From Kuschelorhynchus macadamiae (lineage: Eukaryota; Arthropoda; Insecta; Coleoptera; Curculionidae): a stretch of 64,000 nt of DNA. Below are positions 28,909 to 40,932 of the stretch, piece after piece. The notes below the pieces were generated by a model, which saw only the letters and a program-made list of their open reading frames with translations, was not told the DNA's origin and ran no database searches. The stretch's first letter is position 1, and each line of letters opens with the position of its first letter. Location: contig JAUTXW010003406.1 of NCBI GenBank assembly GCA_030620095.1, forward strand, positions 62,001-126,000, given 5' to 3'. The translations under genes were made by a program, and so were the position numbers.

Positions 28909-30193
28909 ACAATGATTTGCTTTTCATTCACTTCTATAAGCTGCGTTTTGGCACAGGGTCATTTAAAACTAGATCTCAAAACATAATTTGGTTTGCCTCG
29001 TATAATACGAATAAATAAAAGATTTTTCTTAAATGTGAATATTTTTCAAGAATATAGAATGATTTTTTTTCATTTGGTGAAAAAATCAAGTTCGGTCAAA
29101 AATAAAAAGTTCTTTAAGATCACAATTTCTTAAAATTTTAAGTGGCCGTTTCTTTTTAAACGTTTTTTCATATTGGATTCCTACCAATATTTTTTTAGTT
29201 TATACCTATGCCACACTCGATTTTTGGGCATAATTTAAAATAAATTCAATAAATAGTTTTTACATCGACAGACCGACATTTTGTTACCTCATGTTTAATT
29301 CGTACCAGTTTATTCCCTTATTATAAATTTTTCTGCAAAATTTAAAGTCAATTGAAAAAGATTAATTTACGTTGAAAAAAATTATTGACCTCCATTTTGT
29401 TCCACCCTCTTGAATTCGTACCACAATTTTACCAGTTTATCTATATATCACACTTAACGCTTTCACAAAATTTGAAATTAATCTAATAACTAGTTCTTTC
29501 AGGCCTATCTTTTAAATATTTTATTAGGCTGCCATTTTGTTTGCTATCTCATATTCATACCAAAATGTTTCTAGTTCATTCCTACGTTATACTTGATGTT
29601 TGTGCAAAATTAGAGAAAATTGGATAATTAGTTTTTTAGTAATAATTTTTCTGGCGTTTCGCTAGGCCGCCATTTTGTTCCGGCATATTGGGTTTTTACC
29701 AAAATATTACCAGGTCATCCCCATATAACCACATATGACATAAGTCATTGTGATGATTGTGTTCCACGCTTAAGCTTTAAATGTAAGTACCAATTTCATT
29801 ATACTAAATATTCCCCAGTTTCTATGAGTTTGTAAATCCCAGCACTCCTAAGTAGCTCTACAAGCCGTTACTAATAATTTTCAGATAACTTTATACGTAC
29901 AAAATTGCACAAGGCACCATTATTTTTCGGCACCAAGAATGTGAAGAAGAATTTCAAAATTCTCTGATGCAATATTATGCACGTAGTAGTTTATACTGTA
30001 CGGTGCACAAATTAAAGCAAAGCTTTTGAATACTAATTATTATAAACTTAAACATCAATTAGGTTCTAATGTGCGTATTAAATAAGGTTACTGTCAATGC
30101 TATTACTTTCCAAATCGTGTTTCAGGCCAAATTTTTGTCCACACTGACTAATGTTTTAATAATACGAAGTTATTCGAAATTATTAATTTGGCA
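28909..30193 (-). repeat. intergenic; inverted copy of the ATGGCGGCC repeat at 29.2-29.8 kb
   Basis: 28909-29200 is probably 3' sequence of transposon D. From about 29220 to 29760, GCCATTTTGT motifs (29385 variant, 29528, 29661) mark the dispersed repeat of 16.6-17.2 kb in reverse orientation. 29760-30193 holds nothing recognisable. Confidence 0.55.
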
Positions 30194-30280
30194 TCTCAGT
30201 GGCGCACTAAGAGTATTTGAGGCCCGAGGCGGTCTTTCTTTTAAGGGCCTTCTTTTCTAATATTATCACTATTTTCTACG
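30194..30280 (+). repeat. hAT-like terminus fragment
   Basis: CAGTGGCGCACTAAGAG followed by GAGGCCCGAGGCGG resembles hAT left ends (compare CAGTGGCGGCT at 15059). No matching right end was found. Confidence 0.4.
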
Positions 30281-30825
30281 GAGAGGAAGCCTAAAAAGCA
30301 AATGAAAAAAAAATCGATAAATATCATTTACCCAGAACTTCACTCGTTAGGAATTTTTCCAGTAAATCAAGAGCGGTAAATTTGACAGCTGCCAAAATGT
30401 GACATTATTCGGACACATTTTTAAGACAAATAAGATGGCGTATACGACACGTCTTCATTGTTTTTTGTTAACCCGCAACATGCCTCAACTTTCATTTTTC
30501 TTATGGCCTCCATATTGGATTTTTCGATTTTTGGAAAGAGCCTAAAATTTCCAGTCTAGTGATATCTCACAAGTGCATTAAAGATTTTAGTATCATCAAA
30601 AAAAAAATTTAGTAAAGTCAGTTTTCAGTTTTTTCTAAGGAGGCCATGATTTTAAGTAATGTTAGCTCTCAATGCTTTTCTAAGGAGGCCATGATCTATC
30701 TATAAGAAAATTGGATTTTGACTTTGACGTTAAGTTAAATAGTTGAAAGTATCAAAGCTGTGTTTTAATAAGTAGTAGGTACGCTTTTATCCCAATAAAA
30801 TCATAAATCTGACACATAATTTTTA
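30281..30825. other. no gene seen
   Basis: AT-rich. TTTTCTAAGGAGGCCATGAT recurs twice (about 30630 and 30675) as a short direct repeat. Confidence 0.4.
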
Positions 30826-31105
30826 AAAAAGAATAAGTACCATCCATACAAACCCATAATAGTACAAGGACTCAAGGAAACTGATTTTCCAAGACGACTA
30901 CGGTTCTGTGAGTGGTATATTAGGAGATGTAATGAAAATCCTGATTTTGTAAATCATGTCTTGTGGTCCGATGAGAGCAGGTTCACGAATTGTGGAGTCT
31001 TTAATAGGCAAAGCCGTCATCATTGGGCTGTGCAAAATCCTCACGAAGTGGCAGAAAGAAGTCTACAGATCAGATTTGGAAGTAACATTTGGTGTGGGAT
31101 CATTG
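30826..31105 (+). pseudogene. ITm transposase exon-like fragment ending at a splice donor
   Basis: A 93-codon frame without stops reads YHPYKPIIVQGLKETDFPRR, then VLWSDESRFTNCGVFNR (first catalytic Asp) and SNIWCGIIG. It is followed directly by GTAAGT, with a pyrimidine-rich acceptor TTTTTTTTTTCGTTTAG 76 bp on at 31181. After the acceptor FFNDT resembles the usual FFNGTLTG, but the joined frame is off by one. No N-terminus or other catalytic residues are found nearby. The clean exon may be a relic of an intron-bearing transposase like that of element O, though in that gene the intron sits elsewhere. Confidence 0.55.
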
Positions 31106-31181
31106 GTAAGTGAATCTAACCAATCTTTCTTAAATAGGTACCAAATGATGGTCAAATAATAATCTTTTTTTTTTCGTTTAG

Positions 31182-31541
31182 TTCTTCAATGATACTAAAA
31201 GAGTATAATCTAATAAAAAAAAGTAAAACGTTCTACTCTAGTCAGTCAACTTACTTTTCTGATATTGTATTGGTGAGGGGTGTTGCGATATCTCATTTTG
31301 AAGAGCTCATCGAATACTATCTGTGTCCAAAATTTCGTGTAAAAATTTTCATCGATAACGAAATGAAAGTTAAAATTGTGAAATAGGTAATGTGGAACTT
31401 AACTCGACATATTATTCTTATCAGACTGGCATTTGAGAAATTGGTGGTCGCACCATGTGTTCGATTTACCTCAGTTCACCGTGAATTTTTATGAACGTTA
31501 CAACCACGTCAAATCGATTGTTAATTTTTAGTAAAATTAAA
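31182..31541. other. no clear gene; possible transposon end
   Basis: GGTGAGGGGTGTTGCGATAT at about 31272 resembles subterminal ITm sequence. The 65-codon ORF here has no domain. Confidence 0.35.
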
Positions 31542-32165
31542 ATGGCATATTCCGTGGTGGAAAGGGTGGAAATTATAAAATCGTGTTTTAAAAATAACCA
31601 CTCTACGCGAGTTACAGAGGCTTTATTTAACAAACGCCATCCTGAAAAAAATGTATCAGCTGTTTACGTTTTGCAAATAGTTGCCAAATTTAACGCTACT
31701 GGTTCAGTCGGAAATAAAAAAGAGGGTGCTTGAAAGAGACGATATCTGTTTTTCGGATGAGTGCTCATTTTACCTTAACGACATTTTAAATAGGCGTAAC
31801 TGTCGGTATTTGTCAGATGAAAATCCAAGACTTTTTCTTGAAGTACATACTGAGTATCCCCAAAAATAAATGCACAAGGGGGTATTTATGGAAATCACAT
31901 AATCGGCCCCTTTTTTATACCCGGTAATCTCAATGGCAAGATTTATCTGGAATTATTAGAGAATGCTATTTATCGTGCCTTCGTGCAAATATCGGAGAAT
32001 GAAGAAGACCATCATACAATCAAGATGGCGCACCACCTCATTTCGTATAATCTGTGCAACAATTTTTGTATGAAAATTATCCTCAAAGCTGGATAGGAAC
32101 AAGGGGACATATTAAGTGGTCTCCTGATCTTAATCCAATTTTTTTCTATGGAGTTCAACACACAA
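31542..32165 (+). pseudogene. ITm transposase, internally deleted
   Basis: N-terminal helix-turn-helix region MAYSVVERVEIIKSCF, then RVTEALFNKRHPEKN and VLQIVAKFNATGSVGNKK. About 80 residues are then missing and a new frame starts RVLERDDICFSDECSFYLN (first catalytic Asp). NQDGAPPHF (second Asp) and YPQSWIGTRGHIKWSPDLNP follow in other frames. The third catalytic block is ruined (PIFFYG). The closest relative by eye is transposase D (25.8-28.9 kb): compare VTGSVANRK and SDENPHLLHEVHSE. Not functional. Confidence 0.7.
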
Positions 32166-32445
32166 TTTCATCAAATTTGAATTAACATGAGACCCATCGG
32201 AGTTCTTATTATAAGTACTATCGAATACATTATTAGAACAGGCTAAAAACGATAAGAGTCCCCAAGATATAACCGCATTAATAACGATAAAGGTCTGTGG
32301 CATCGCGAGTGCTGACAGCTAATCGGTAGTTTCCTTCTTTATTAATAATTCTAATTGTATCTGTGTTTGCTGAATAGGCAGAAAAATAAAACGTATGTCA
32401 TTATAATTATGTAATATTGTCACAAACTACTATCAGGTAATTGTT
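32166..32445. other. no gene seen
   Basis: Short AT-rich spacer between two pseudogenes; no motif recognised. Confidence 0.35.
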
Positions 32446-33634
32446 TTGTTAAAGGTAAAATGGGAGACACAGATGATGAAAACGTATCTCAAGGAGCATG
32501 TTCTAAAAAATAGACCTAAACTGGGACGAATTTGTGAAGTTAGAAAAAAACTTTTAGTGTCTACTCACGAGACAGGACAGGACTGTAATTGTTCCCGACA
32601 CAAGTGTTTCATACAAATTAATGCCGATGATCGACGCAGACTTATTGCTAATTTTAATAGTATGGAAAACTATGACGAACAAAACAATTACCTGTCAGGC
32701 CTTATTACTGTTCAATCCGTTGCTCGCCGAAGACCACGGAAGAATCAAGACGAATCTGATTTACACAACAACTCTTACCACTACAAAGTGCGCATTCTTC
32801 GAGAGAAGAACATTATAGAAGTACAGACATGTTACAAAGCCTTTTTGTCTCTACATAGCATAACAGCAAGACGTATACAATTTATTCAACAATCATTACA
32901 AAGAACAGGTCAAGTTCAGAAGGATGGAAGAGGGAAACACAGCAATAGACCCAATGGAATGCCCAGAGATACCTTGGCAAAAGTACACGACCACATCCAG
33001 TCTTTAAAAGGTCGCCGTGCACAAACGATGGTATTATAGGAGACAGGTTTCATATTACCTCTTTAATATACATATTCATTCAAATTCAAATTCCATTTTT
33101 TACCAACGAAAGTTACTGGAGAGTAGTACCGTAATTTTTCCAATTCGCGGCCACTCCTACATGGAGTGTGACCGAAATATGGCCCTGAATAATCAACGTC
33201 ATGTAGCACAAATGCTGAAAGATTGGGCTGAACACCTACGCACGATTCGCCAAAAGCCTACGCCGTTTGTGGTAGAAGATTGCGATCAATCTATATTTAG
33301 AAATTGGTCTGATTTTTTTAAAACCTATTTTAAGCCAAAATGTCCTTTTGCTACTCGACCTGTAAGAGAGTTGAAAATAGAGCAAAATCAATCACAGCTT
33401 ATTTTCGACAGAGAATCTTACAATGGGGAATGGACATCATGTTTGGTTACACTGCCCAGTACTAAACGAAAGGCTATAAATTTGCTACCAGGTGAATTTG
33501 AATTCTCATCAAGGCTATACCATGAACTCTTACCAGTGGTATTATTAAAATATAAAGACTTACAGGTCCTAAAACGGTTTTGTGAATCTCCAGAGGCACA
33601 AAAATATTATGAACAGCTCCCTCACAAAAAGTAG
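32446..33634 (+). pseudogene. repeat-associated DUF7869-like protein lacking its core
   Basis: Two overlapping frames. The first (32446-33039) has a Cys-rich start (CNCSRHKCFIQI), the region VQTCYKAFLSLHSITARRI, and GRGKHSNRPNGM. The second (33017-33634) has IRGHSYMECDRNMAL, a DWAEHLRTIRQKP region and a C-terminal helical part ending QKYYEQLPHKK. From memory these match the N- and C-terminal parts of a large family of arthropod repeat proteins with a DUF7869-type RNase-H-like core between them. That core is deleted at about 33040-33120. In the family the protein is suspected to be a transposase; its biochemistry is not known to me. A host gene is unlikely given the deletion and the lack of introns. 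Confidence 0.5.
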
Positions 33635-34740
33635 ACGTGACCAATAATGCAACATTTTTAATTTTTTGGCAATTTTTCAATTTATTTTATTAATAATTAT
33701 TCTTAAATACATAATGTTTTATTTCCTCATATGTTATATATATTCATTCATATGGTTTTGGATGAAAAAAAGTTTATAAGGCTATTTTTATTTTGTTAAT
33801 AATTCTTAGTTACATAACATTTTATTTGTTTATGTATTCATGTGTGTATTACCTTGTTTGAATATTGTTTTTGTATAAAAGAAATAAAAAAAAAACAATA
33901 CCAACCTCTTATGTTTGATATTTGTAGGCAATCAGCAATCATTTTTCTAAAGATTTTCTGTACCTTCTTTTGGATTTTTTTTTCAATTTTATTTTAATAT
34001 TAGAACTGTATTTTTTTTGTACTTACGGTATATAATTAAATTAAAATGACTACCAAAAGTTTTTAAGGATATTATATTTTGTTTGAAAATAAAAACGTTT
34101 CATAGATAAAACTACGATTATTTCCATTTTAAGATTTTGGGACATTGAACCCTTCATTTTGTTACACCACATTTAATTTTTGTGTAAAATTTGAAGTCTA
34201 TTGAATAAGAATATATTTTTACGTTGATTTCTTAAACATTTTATTCAAACCCCTTAACGTATATTATCAAAATCTGGCATTACATTATGTCCTAAATTTC
34301 AAGGCAAAAGCACATTTTTAATCTCTATATCTCCTAAGGTGTTGGTTATATGTAGACTGCAAAAATGTCGAAGGTAGCCGCAAAAGAATAAAGGTGAAAG
34401 TGACGTAACATGATTTAAATAAAGACTCAAAATTATTTTAATGACTAATACTTAAAGAATCATGACATTTGGGTGTCTTCTGGTAAAATATTTTTTTTAT
34501 AAAACCTTGGTGTTGAAATTGATACGTATGAACTCGAAGCAATGGAATTTATTATTGAAAAAGGCGAATTTGAACAATCCGAATGTTTTTGAATTAATTT
34601 ATTTGATCATTGTCATTGAAAAAAAAATGTGATTTCAGACAATTTTAAATTGATAGGTACTTATTTCTTTAATGCCAAAAAATTTAAATATAAGGTTATC
34701 TCGTTATGTTTACTATTCTGATTTAAAAAATAAAATTCCT
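33635..34740. other. no gene seen
   Basis: Very AT-rich with scattered short poly-A and poly-T runs; no ORF or terminal repeat recognised. Confidence 0.4.
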
Positions 34741-35465
34741 TTCCTCTCTTTACTTCCCTCGTAAAGGGAAGTATTGTAATAAATGTAATCGTAAAAAAAT
34801 CAACAGTTTTCTCAATTCTGTTGGTCTATCTGTTCGCAGCATAACAAAAAACTATTACTCCGATTGATTTAAAATTTTGGTCAAAAATTAAGGGTTATAT
34901 GGGAATGACCTGGTAACATTTTAGTAAAAATCCAATATAGCAAACCAAAATGGCGGCCTAGTGAAATGTTAAAAAAAATATTACTAAAAAACTACTTACA
35001 TAATGTGTCTCAAAGTGTGTACAGGGTGTTCCAGCGAGGACTGAACAGGGACCTATTTTCGACCTTCCTTGTATTTTGGAAAAATTCAAAATAGCCAATC
35101 GATGTATTTTTTCTTGTAGAATCCAAAAATATCATCGAAAAAATATTTGAACCAGAAACAAAAGAGTTACGCTATGCATCAGGTGTTTTTTAAATGGAAT
35201 GTATCGTTTTTTATACGATTTTTGGAAAGAGGGATTTTTTTTATGTCCGTTCTGATTAAAAGATTTGATTTTGCGATAGCTGTTTATATTACATTTTAAT
35301 GTTTTACAAACTAAAATTTTAGCTTCACATGTTTAAAATATACGATAGGTTGGTATAGGTGATCAAGGTAAAATGACGTTTGAATGCTTTGTCAATAAAA
35401 ATTGACATTATTTTAATTATTGTCGAAGTCTTCACCTAAAAAATATATATTTGACTCTGATCGAA

Positions 35466-35669
35466 ATGAAATACTCTTTGGACGAGAGACTACAGATTGT
35501 TATGCTATTTTACAAGTGCCAAGAAAATGCAAGAGAAGCAAGAAGAAGATTTATTGTAAATTTTCATAGAAATATATCAATCAATACAATTCTAAGAATA
35601 AAAAACCTATTTGAGGAAAATAAAACTTTACATGATAGAAAAAGAAATTCAATAAAAAATAATTATTAA
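35466..35669 (+). pseudogene. mirror copy of the transposase N-terminus in the left arm of P
   Basis: MKYSLDERLQIVMLFYKC through ENKTLHDRKRN is almost identical to the first ~65 residues of the real gene on the other strand, then ends in sequence of the spacer. It has four visible amino-acid differences (V/A, I/T, N/H and later). If made, it would be a DNA-binding-only fragment able to occupy transposon ends; whether it is expressed is unknown. Confidence 0.8.
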
Positions 35670-35686
35670 ATAATAAAATAAAACTA

Positions 35687-36768
35687 CTAATAACATAAGT
35701 TTTCAATGTGACCGCCGTTTTTCTCGAAACAACATCGATAACCCCTTTGTAGCCTTTCTAAACTTGCTGTTACAATATGATTTTCCTGGTTAAGACGGTT
35801 TATTTCATCGACAATTTTTCCCATGATCTCTTGAATATTTTCGTTTCGTTGTCTGTATACGACGTTCTTCAAATGGCCCCAAAGAAATGTATCCAAAACT
35901 GAGAGGTCGGGCTATTGGGCGGCCAAGCATATGTTCCATTTCGCCCTATCCATTCGTTATGGCGCCGATTTAAAAATTGAACCACATCATGCACGGCATG
36001 AGGAGGCGCCCCATCATGTTGCCAAATTAAATTCTGATATTCTGCCAATGGTAAGTCTTCCAAAAAATTTTCAATTTCGTTTTCTAAAAACTCATAATAT
36101 CTGTGCCCATTTAAAGTCCCGTTAAAAAATATTGGTCCCAAAATTTTATTGTTTTTTATCCCACACCAAACATGAATAGAATTCCTCCCTTGAAATTTAA
36201 TAGTCTGGAACTTTTTCGGATTTTCAACGGCCCAGTGGTGACTATTATGTCTGTTGAATACTCCCGATGTTGTGAAAGTAGCTTCGTCGGTCCACACAAT
36301 ATTTTTGAATAAATCAGGGTCTTCGTTTTTTTGCCGAATTACCATTTGAGAAACAAATTGGAAGCGAAGTTCTTTTTGTGCCGGTGTTAGGTGCTGAAGT
36401 GGAAGGATACGAAAAGGCCTAAATTTATGAATTTTCAGAGTCATGTGAACAGTCCCTCGGGTAACTCTTCTGCGCCTTACACCGCCACCGTACTGAACTT
36501 CCCGAACTGCATCCGAAATAGATTTGGTTGAATTAACTTGAAAATAATTTATAATGGCCTGGTCTCGATTTCTTCTTCTTTGTATATTTCTTTTTCTATC
36601 ATGTAAAGTTTTATTTTCCTCAAATAGGTTTTTTATCCTTAGAATTGTATGGATGGATGTATTTCTATGAAAATTTGCAATAAATCTTCTTCTTGCTTCT
36701 CTTGCATTTTCTTGGCACTTGTAAAATAGCATAACAATCTGTAGTCTCTCGTCCAAAGAGTATTTCAT
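35687..36768 (-). pseudogene. DD40D transposase of P, single-base deletion
   Basis: I place the start at MKYSLDERLQ (36768), matching the mirror copy and relatives; the frame is open 31 codons further upstream. The first part is open to SPTSQFWIHF, where one missing base near 35905 hides the third catalytic block. The restored frame carries LDTFLWGHLKN and runs to ENLCY at 35687. First Asp: VWTDEATFTTSG. Second: LIWQHDGAPPH (His for the usual Gln). Restoring the base gives 40 residues to the third Asp. The single lesion suggests recent loss. Homologues: G (47.7 kb) and O (26.6 kb). Confidence 0.85.
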
Positions 36769-38605
36769 TTCGATCAGAGTCAAATATATATTTTTTAGGT
36801 GAAGACTTCGACAATAATTAAAATAATGACAATTTTTATTGACAAAGCATTCAAACGTCATTTTACCTTGATCACCTATACCAACCTATCGTATATTTTA
36901 AACAGGTGAAGCTAAAATTTTAGTTTGTAAAACATTAAAATGTAATATAAACAGCTATCGCAAAATCAAATCTTTTAATCAGAACGGACATAAAAAAAAT
37001 CACTCTTTCCAAAAATCGTATAAAAAACGATACATTCCATTTAAAAAACACCTGATGCATAGCGTAACTCTTTTGTTTCTGGTTCAAATATTTTTTCGAT
37101 GATATTTTTGGATTCTACAAGAAAAAATACATCGATTGGCTATTTTGAATTTTTCCAAAATACAAGGAAGGTCGAAAATAGGTCCCTGTTCAGTCCTCGC
37201 TGGAACACCCTGTACAAAAATCAAATATTGTGAAGGAATTAACTGGTAGAATTTTGGTGTGAATCCAAGCTGGCGAAACAAAATGGCGGCTTAATAAAAT
37301 ATTTAAATATTCAGTCCGAAAAAACTACATAATTGACTAATTCCGAATTGTGTACCATATCTAATTGTCACATACAGATGCACTAGTAAAAATGTGGTAC
37401 AAACACAAGCTGGCGGAACAAAATGGCGACTAAATAAAATTTTTGTAATAGTGAAAAAAATTACCCTTTCAAGTCTTACATATCTTAACGTTTTAGCGTC
37501 TCTAAATGCCAAAAAATATATTTTATCCATTCCGTCGGTCCGTCTGTCGATTTGTGTGTTCTGTTTATCTGTCAGTTCGCGGCATAACTAGAAAACTTCT
37601 TATCAGATTGACTTCAAATTTTAGTCAAAAATAGAGGGTCATATGGGGACGACTTGGTAATGTTTTGGTAAAAATTCAATATGCCGGAACAAGAGGGCGG
37701 CGGCGGCTTAGTGAAACGTTAAAAAATTATTATTAAAAAACTAACAATCCAATTAATTTGCACAAAAATCAAATGTTACAGGGGAATCAACCGGTAAACT
37801 CTTTCAATCTACAACCCAGGAGTTAAGCTTTAAATGTTGGTTAATTCCAATTCTATTTAGTCACTTTCATTACACAGAAGTGTGAAATATATTTTTGTCT
37901 CAATAGTAAACAATTCGTTATACTATTAAAAGCCTTACATACAGATGACTTTTTCAGTTCATGGTATTTTTATTGCATTCAGTTTAAATTTCATAACTAG
38001 ATGATACGCTGGGAATACCTGAGGCTGCGACGTGTTACAAAACGGTTTCATCTTAATTATATTTGAAATTAATTTTTAAATGATGTTTCATTTACCGCCA
38101 AGCAATATTAGATCAGGGCCATCTTTTGATAAATATTCCAAGGCCTACTTAAAATATTTATCCAAATAATATGAACTAGATATATTATTTTATTTATTTA
38201 ATAACAATTTCTGTTTTCTTTCTTTTGTAGAGATTATAAAAAGGTAAAATAGGACCATGGGCTTCATTTGTTTCTATTAGGTATCGATTCTTCATACCTT
38301 GTGTTTGAAGTTATACAGGGTGTAGAAAAAGTAAGGAAAAGGCGAAATATCTCAGGTACCGCTTACTTAGGTACGAAATTACGCCGGATCCGCATTGCTG
38401 CCAAGTTTACCGTTTTTCTGTTATAAAAGAAAATCTTTTCTTAATGTAACATCCTATATTATATTAATTTTTTAAAATCCGCGTAAAATTCTCAATGTTT
38501 TTTATAAAAGTCAACAATTTTTGCGAAAATAAAGGTCTAATATCCATAATTTAATGTATTACCTTTTAATAAAATGTTTGCGCACAAAAGGTTACCTGAT
38601 ATGTA

Positions 38606-39165
38606 TGATGGTTTCTTCATTGAAACCTGTTACCTCGGGTGTAGCTCAGAATTCTATACCGGGTCCTCTTCTTTTTATAATATACCCAGCAGTTATTTTA
38701 AAGAGGGTTTAAAAAAAATGTTTTTTTTTAAAACCCTGTATCTCCAAAGTTAACACTTTTAAGTTCATATTAAATTTGTTTCTTAAAAAGGTCCAAGAAT
38801 CACCCCCTCGAACAGTAGCATGCAATTAGGAAACACCCTGTATAGTACTTCATAATGACGCCCCCTGTACAAAGTAATATGGCAGACGGAGACAAACGGT
38901 CACCCAGCATACCCGAATAGCCCAAAGTCGAACTGCATGAGTTAAAATTTTGATAAATCTTGTTCACTGGAATCAGTGCTGGCTCTTCTACTACAACTAC
39001 ATTGATGAGTAAATTTTGGAAAAATATGAGTTTTGTAATTTTTCAAATATTAATTGCAATATTAGATATTTTTTGACACCCGGTATTGAACAGAAAATTA
39101 ATTATTTTGAAGTAGTTTATTGACAGCTACTTTATGAACAATTTTACAAAATATATGAAAAAAAA
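38606..39165. other. no gene; ITm end fragment
   Basis: GGAAACACCCTGTATAG near 38838 looks like an ITm terminus. Otherwise AT-rich. Confidence 0.4.
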
Positions 39166-40486
39166 CTAAGCCATTTTTGAGGTTGACGGCTGTGATTCTA
39201 ATGGTTCGATTCCTTCTAAATCGTTGTCTTCCTCTGAAAATGATGAGGGTTCGTCGTCACTACTTGAAGATTCCAGTGTGATAACTAAATCATCAATACC
39301 CGTTTCAATTTTGCCATCTACTTCCCAGTATTTATCTTCAATAGAACGAATATGTTTAATATACGATTTCCAATTTTCAGCCAATATTGAGTCAATCGCT
39401 TCTAAGGTAATTTTATTTAAATCTTTAATTGAAAGTTCACCGGTGTTGCAATAGGGTTTAGGTCGCACATGTATGGAGGCAGCCTTAAAGGTGTATGACC
39501 GAGGTTACGTAAAAGACCGTCAATTTTATACTTTTTTTCTCTAGGCTTGTTGGCTGATATTACTTCATATAATTGATATTTTCTGCATGTTGGATCACAT
39601 ACAAGATTGTTCGATTTAAGCCACGTTATCATATGAGCTTTTGTAGAGTATTTAGTTAGCACTGTATCTTCTACGTGAGAATGATAAGACGCATTATCCA
39701 TTACCACGACTGATTTAGGAGGAATGTTAGGTAGTAGCTTCTCGAGCAACCACTTTTCAAAATTATCTCTATTGATCTGTCTATGATAATCTCCAGTTGT
39801 TAGTCCCGAGCGAAAAACTAAAGCAGCACCTGGAACAAATCCGGCTTCTGAACCAGCATGAACTATAATAAAGCGACTACTAGAGCGGATTCTCTGAACA
39901 ACACCTGTAACACTTTCACTTTGCCAGCATTTGTTCACTGTCATATCATTATCTACCCAGGTTTCGTCTAGATACATAATATTGCATCCTTCTTGCCTAT
40001 ATTGCCTTAAAGTTGATAGATATTTCACCCGCTAGTGAAAAATATTTGGTCTCTCAATGAGCAATTTTCGTTTATTTTGGCACTTGAGCCAAACAAAACC
40101 ATTTGATCGTAAAAGCCGATTTAAGGTTTTATACCCGTACGGAAAATCTATTTTGTTCTTTACAGCACGAAGTAGGAATTTGCAGATCCAAACCCTATTC
40201 AAGTTTCACCATCACCATCGACAATTTTATCTTTGTATGATAATCGGGGTCCTTTTTTACCAGAAGATTTTAAAGGTGAAGTAGAACATGAGCGATCATT
40301 ATGTTCTCTTTGAATTTTTCTTACATTACTTTCCGAAATACCAGTGTAAAATGCAGCTCGTTCTGTTCGATTTTGATTTGGAATAGTCAAACTATTATTT
40401 TCAGCTTCTCTAGTACAGGCCTCTATAACGCTCGCAATAACTTCACGTGCGCCTCTTCGAATTGTTTTTCCTCTTTTGCTCGCCAT
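39166..40486 (-). pseudogene. DD82E (Sailor-like) transposase, broken
   Basis: The N-terminus MASKRGKTIRRGAREVIASV with a helix-turn-helix (RAAFYTGISESNVRKI) is at 40486-40199. After frame breaks come IMYLDETWVDND (first catalytic Asp), IIVHAGSEAGFVPGAALVF, VVVMDNASYHS (second Asp) and LRLPPYMCDLNPI. The Glu expected next is Ala, and a short deletion follows. The C-terminal frame (39468-39166) resumes SIKDLNKITLEAIDSILAE, then a Ser/Glu-rich tail. Eighty-two residues lie between the second Asp and the expected Glu, the spacing described for the DD82E/Sailor group of ITm-related transposons. The missing Glu and frameshifts make it inactive. I could not find its termini. Confidence 0.75.
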
Positions 40487-40932
40487 CGTTACTTCGAAAT
40501 AATAATTTAAATTCAACGCAACGCATTTATATAGAAATGAAAACAAATGCTCGAAATGTATAGGCGCCACTGGAAATAGCTAGAACCTTTTAGCGGCAAG
40601 TGCATGGAGACTCTAGGCACATCCCAATTACAAGTGGACCAGTGCGAACCTTACTAAATTCTCGATTAATTTTCCGTACCGCTTAGCTGGCGCACTTTAC
40701 AGGTGAAGCGGCAAACTATTACAACAAATAAAATAACATAAAATTTATTTGCGCAAACAAATTTTACTTTTCCGCTTGCTTAAGACTATGAACCTTTATT
40801 TTAAGGACCGCCTGGTTTTCTTTCGTGTCCCGCTCTTTATTGATTTTGAAGGGTTGCAAACACACACGTTTTTTTTTAGAAAAAGAATTTAAATATATTT
40901 ATATTGTTTTCCACGAAGTTGAATAAAGGCGC
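40487..40932. other. no gene seen; flank of the DD82E pseudogene
   Basis: Likely leader of the DD82E element, then unidentified sequence up to the (ATT)n tract at 40933. Confidence 0.4.

Larger units (their letters stand above)
35022..37212. mobile_element. DD40D ITm transposon P with about 640-bp terminal repeats containing coding sequence
   Basis: Ends CAGGGTGTTCCAGCGAGG and its inverse, TA on both sides. The inverted repeats run from 35022 to about 35655 and from about 36575 to 37212, so each arm contains the first ~68 codons of the transposase. The spacer between the arms holds the rest of the gene. Confidence 0.93.
34741..37860 (+). repeat. ATGGCGGCC dispersed repeat interrupted by transposon P
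   Basis: Starts near TTCCCTCGTAAAGGGAAG (34755), includes CAAAATGGCGGCCTAGTG (about 34950), and resumes after P with three more units (37281, 37417, 37690). Joining 35021 to 37213 restores the unit, with TA as target. Confidence 0.7.
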
